DNA from: Paenibacillus rhizophilus
GTDB taxonomy: Bacteria; Bacillota; Bacilli; Paenibacillales; Paenibacillaceae
Direction of reading: 5' to 3'
Length of the DNA stretch: 64,000 nt
Assembly (NCBI RefSeq): GCF_003854965.1
Contig: NZ_RQPI01000008.1
Span: forward strand, 152,517-216,516
The notes below the pieces were generated by a model, which saw only the letters and a program-made list of their open reading frames with translations, searched no databases and was not told the DNA's origin. The translations under genes and the position numbers were made by a program. Positions 62,636-64,000 of the stretch are shown here, in pieces (positions within the stretch are counted from its first letter, which is position 1; every line of letters begins with the position of its first letter).

Positions 62636-63490
62636 ATGGAACTTGTTTTTGTATACGGAACATTGCGGCAGGGTGAGGAAAATCATCATCTATTGTGCAA
62701 CGCCCGGCCGATTGCGTTGATGGCGCAAAGCAAGGGCGTTTTAATGGATACGCGGCAGGGCTATCCGGCTATGGTGCAGGAAGGCTCCGGCGTGGTGGCA
62801 GGCGAGCTGTATGAAATGCCACCGGAAGTGCTGGCCCGGCTGGATGAACTGGAGGATTATTACGGCCAGGGAAATCCGGCGAATGAATATGAGCGGATCA
62901 GAGCGGTTGTGACGACGGACAGCGGACAGCAGGAAGCCTGGGTGTATGTATACCTGGAGCGGGGGCAGGACGTGATTGCCGGTGGAGACTGGAAACTGCA
63001 TCTGCTGAGGCGGAGTTCGCATGTGCTTTATTTTGCCTATGGAAGCTGCATGGACTTGGAAAGAATCACACTCGCAGGAGCTGCAGGATGGTTTGAGGAT
63101 GTGAAGGGGCGTGCGGCAGCGGACGGATTCAATCTTCTATTTACGTATAGGGCCAAGGACGGCGGGCGGGCCGATCTCGTTGAAACCGGGGGCAAAACGG
63201 AGGGGAAGCTTTACCGGATACCAACGGAATGTCTTGATGAGTACCTATATCTCAGGGAAGGTGTAGATAGCGGGATGTATCGTCCAGCGGTTCTGCCTGT
63301 TCAGTGCGAAGACGGAAGCGTGCAGGATGCGGTAACGTTCGTGGTTGTGGACAAAAATTCAGAGATGCCTCCGCCGGGGCACTATCTCCGGGAAATTTTG
63401 CGCGGAGCCCGCCCAGTCGTCTCTCCGGAGTATTATACCGAACTGGAAGAACGGTTCTGGACGAGGTATGGATTTCGGCTTGCGGAATAA
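62636..63490 (+). CDS. Tandem gamma-glutamylcyclotransferase-like protein
   Basis: This 284-aa protein joins two GGCT-fold domains. The first has VFVYGTLRQGEENHHLL at residue 4 and EMPPEVLARLDELEDYYG near 60. The second has LYFAYGSCMDLERI near 132 and a further barrel, ending RYGFRLAE. The YGT/YGS loops bind gamma-glutamyl substrates in known enzymes. The catalytic Glu of domain one is plausibly in the LDELEDYYG region. ATG 62636 is behind AAGGGAAAA. It precedes the rRNA operon and is probably monocistronic. Its substrate is unknown. Confidence 0.85.
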   Translation: MELVFVYGTLRQGEENHHLLCNARPIALMAQSKGVLMDTRQGYPAMVQEGSGVVAGELYEMPPEVLARLDELEDYYGQGNPANEYERIRAVVTTDSGQQEAWVYVYLERGQDVIAGGDWKLHLLRRSSHVLYFAYGSCMDLERITLAGAAGWFEDVKGRAAADGFNLLFTYRAKDGGRADLVETGGKTEGKLYRIPTECLDEYLYLREGVDSGMYRPAVLPVQCEDGSVQDAVTFVVVDKNSEMPPPGHYLREILRGARPVVSPEYYTELEERFWTRYGFRLAE

Positions 63491-63523
63491 TGAGAGGCCC
63501 CGAAGTTAAAATTAAATTAATGC

Positions 63524-63552
63524 TTGTATTCATTTTGAGTTCATGGTATATT
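63524..63552 (+). promoter_or_regulatory. rRNA operon promoter P1
   Basis: TTGTAT (63524-63529), 17 bp, TATATT (63547-63552). Confidence 0.75.
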
Positions 63553-63607
63553 CTAATTCCGGCCAAGAAATACGAGTTCTGCTTCAAAAAGAAATTAAAA
63601 AAAGAGC

Positions 63608-63636
63608 TTGCATTAAACGGACCGATATGATATATT
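63608..63636 (+). promoter_or_regulatory. rRNA operon promoter P2
   Basis: TTGCAT (63608-63613), 17 bp, TATATT (63631-63636). Two tandem promoters with A/T-rich upstream DNA are typical of Bacillota rrn operons. Confidence 0.75.
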
Positions 63637-63681
63637 ATAAAAGTTGCTGCTGAGGCAAAGTTGAACGGCGGCAAAAAAGTT

Positions 63682-63694
63682 TGATCTTTGAAAA
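63682..63694 (+). promoter_or_regulatory. rrn boxA antitermination signal
   Basis: TGATCTTTGAAAA followed by CTGAACAA is the standard rrn leader boxA of Bacillus relatives. The next ~100 bases before 16S contain short inverted repeats that fit RNA processing stems. Confidence 0.8.
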
Positions 63695-63798
63695 CTGAAC
63701 AACGAGTGAGTGGGAATTCGCTTCTGGCGAGTTCCAAAATGAAGAGAATGCAAATTCTCGTCAGATGTTTCAAAATGAGCGAATCGCTCTTTCAATAC

Positions 63799-64000
63799 TT
63801 TATTGGAGAGTTTGATCCTGGCTCAGGACGAACGCTGGCGGCGTGCCTAATACATGCAAGTCGAGCGGAGTCATCTTGAGAGCTTGCTCTCAAGATGACT
63901 TAGCGGCGGACGGGTGAGTAACACGTAGGTAACCTGCCCCTTGGACTGGGATAACTACCGGAAACGGTAGCTAATACCGGATAAGACCTTCTGGTGCATA
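63799..64000 (+). rRNA. rrs: 16S ribosomal RNA, 5' part
   Basis: From about 63799 the sequence reads as the universal 16S start: GAGTTTGATCCTGGCTCAG, then GACGAACGCTGGCGGCGTGC and TACATGCAAGTCGAGCGGA. The gene runs off the window edge. The first helix and V1 region fit Paenibacillus-type 16S, but a precise species call would need alignment. The 5' end is set by comparison with the B. subtilis start (TTTAT.GGAGAG) and may be off by a few bases. Confidence 0.97.

Overview
The window is chromosomal DNA from a Gram-positive, endospore-former-like Bacillota, most likely a Paenibacillus. The right edge enters a 16S rRNA gene with a Bacillus/Paenibacillus-type 5' end. Ribosome binding sites are strong GGAGG types, TTG/GTG starts are common, surface proteins carry SLH domains, and there are an eps-like polysaccharide locus, a SinR-type regulator and a CIRCE element. 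I ran no searches; all family names come from reading motifs.

Layout. (1) 1-3505: the end of an acyl-CoA synthetase, then an AMP-ligase plus membrane acyltransferase pair. (2) 3638-8766: half of a paeninodin-type lasso peptide locus, namely cyclase (C), HPr-kinase-like kinase (K), a 44-aa precursor (A) and a convergent ABC exporter (D). (3) 9052-15882: a small secreted protein and two divergent parallel beta-helix surface proteins, one SLH-anchored. (4) 16085-28482: an eps operon (chain-length regulator, tyrosine kinase, dehydratase, glycosyltransferases, EpsG polymerase, initiating sugar transferase, aminotransferase) with an inverted epsM-like gene at its end. (5) 28697-41722: a second polysaccharide operon opened by a lasso-type nucleotidyltransferase (N), containing seven glycosyl- or acyl-transfer genes, a pyruvyl transferase, a GH88/105 hydrolase, another glycosyltransferase, a flippase and galE. 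(6) 43005-41902 (minus): the missing lasso maturation genes B1 and B2 in one operon with a SinR-like repressor. (7) 43274-47021: htpG with CIRCE, and a second N-type gene. (8) 47207-63490: ABC-2 transporter, HupE/UreJ-like membrane proteins, an SLH phosphatase, YibE/F, a zinc-ribbon/VWA/amidase group, and small housekeeping genes. (9) 63491-64000: rRNA promoters, boxA and the start of 16S.

How it fits together. The lasso locus is split: precursor, cyclase, kinase and exporter lie about 34-36 kb from the leader-binding (B1) and protease (B2) genes, with the whole exopolysaccharide region between. The parts are tied together by a 16-bp palindrome close to GTTCTTTATAAAGAAC, which is two SinR half-sites (known consensus GTTCTYT) with a 2-bp spacer. 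It occurs upstream of the ligase operon, the lasso cyclase, the small secreted protein, the secreted beta-helix protein, eps, the second polysaccharide operon and the B1-B2-sinR operon. The SinR-like protein keeps the recognition helix of B. subtilis SinR. I infer a biofilm regulon in which one repressor controls matrix polysaccharide, surface proteins and a phosphorylated lasso peptide, and is itself encoded with the lasso maturation enzymes.

Other points of note are a three-copy structured intergenic repeat, a duplicated N-gene promoter, and 15-bp tandem repeats in the leader of the second polysaccharide operon. No transposase, integrase, CRISPR array or tRNA gene was seen.
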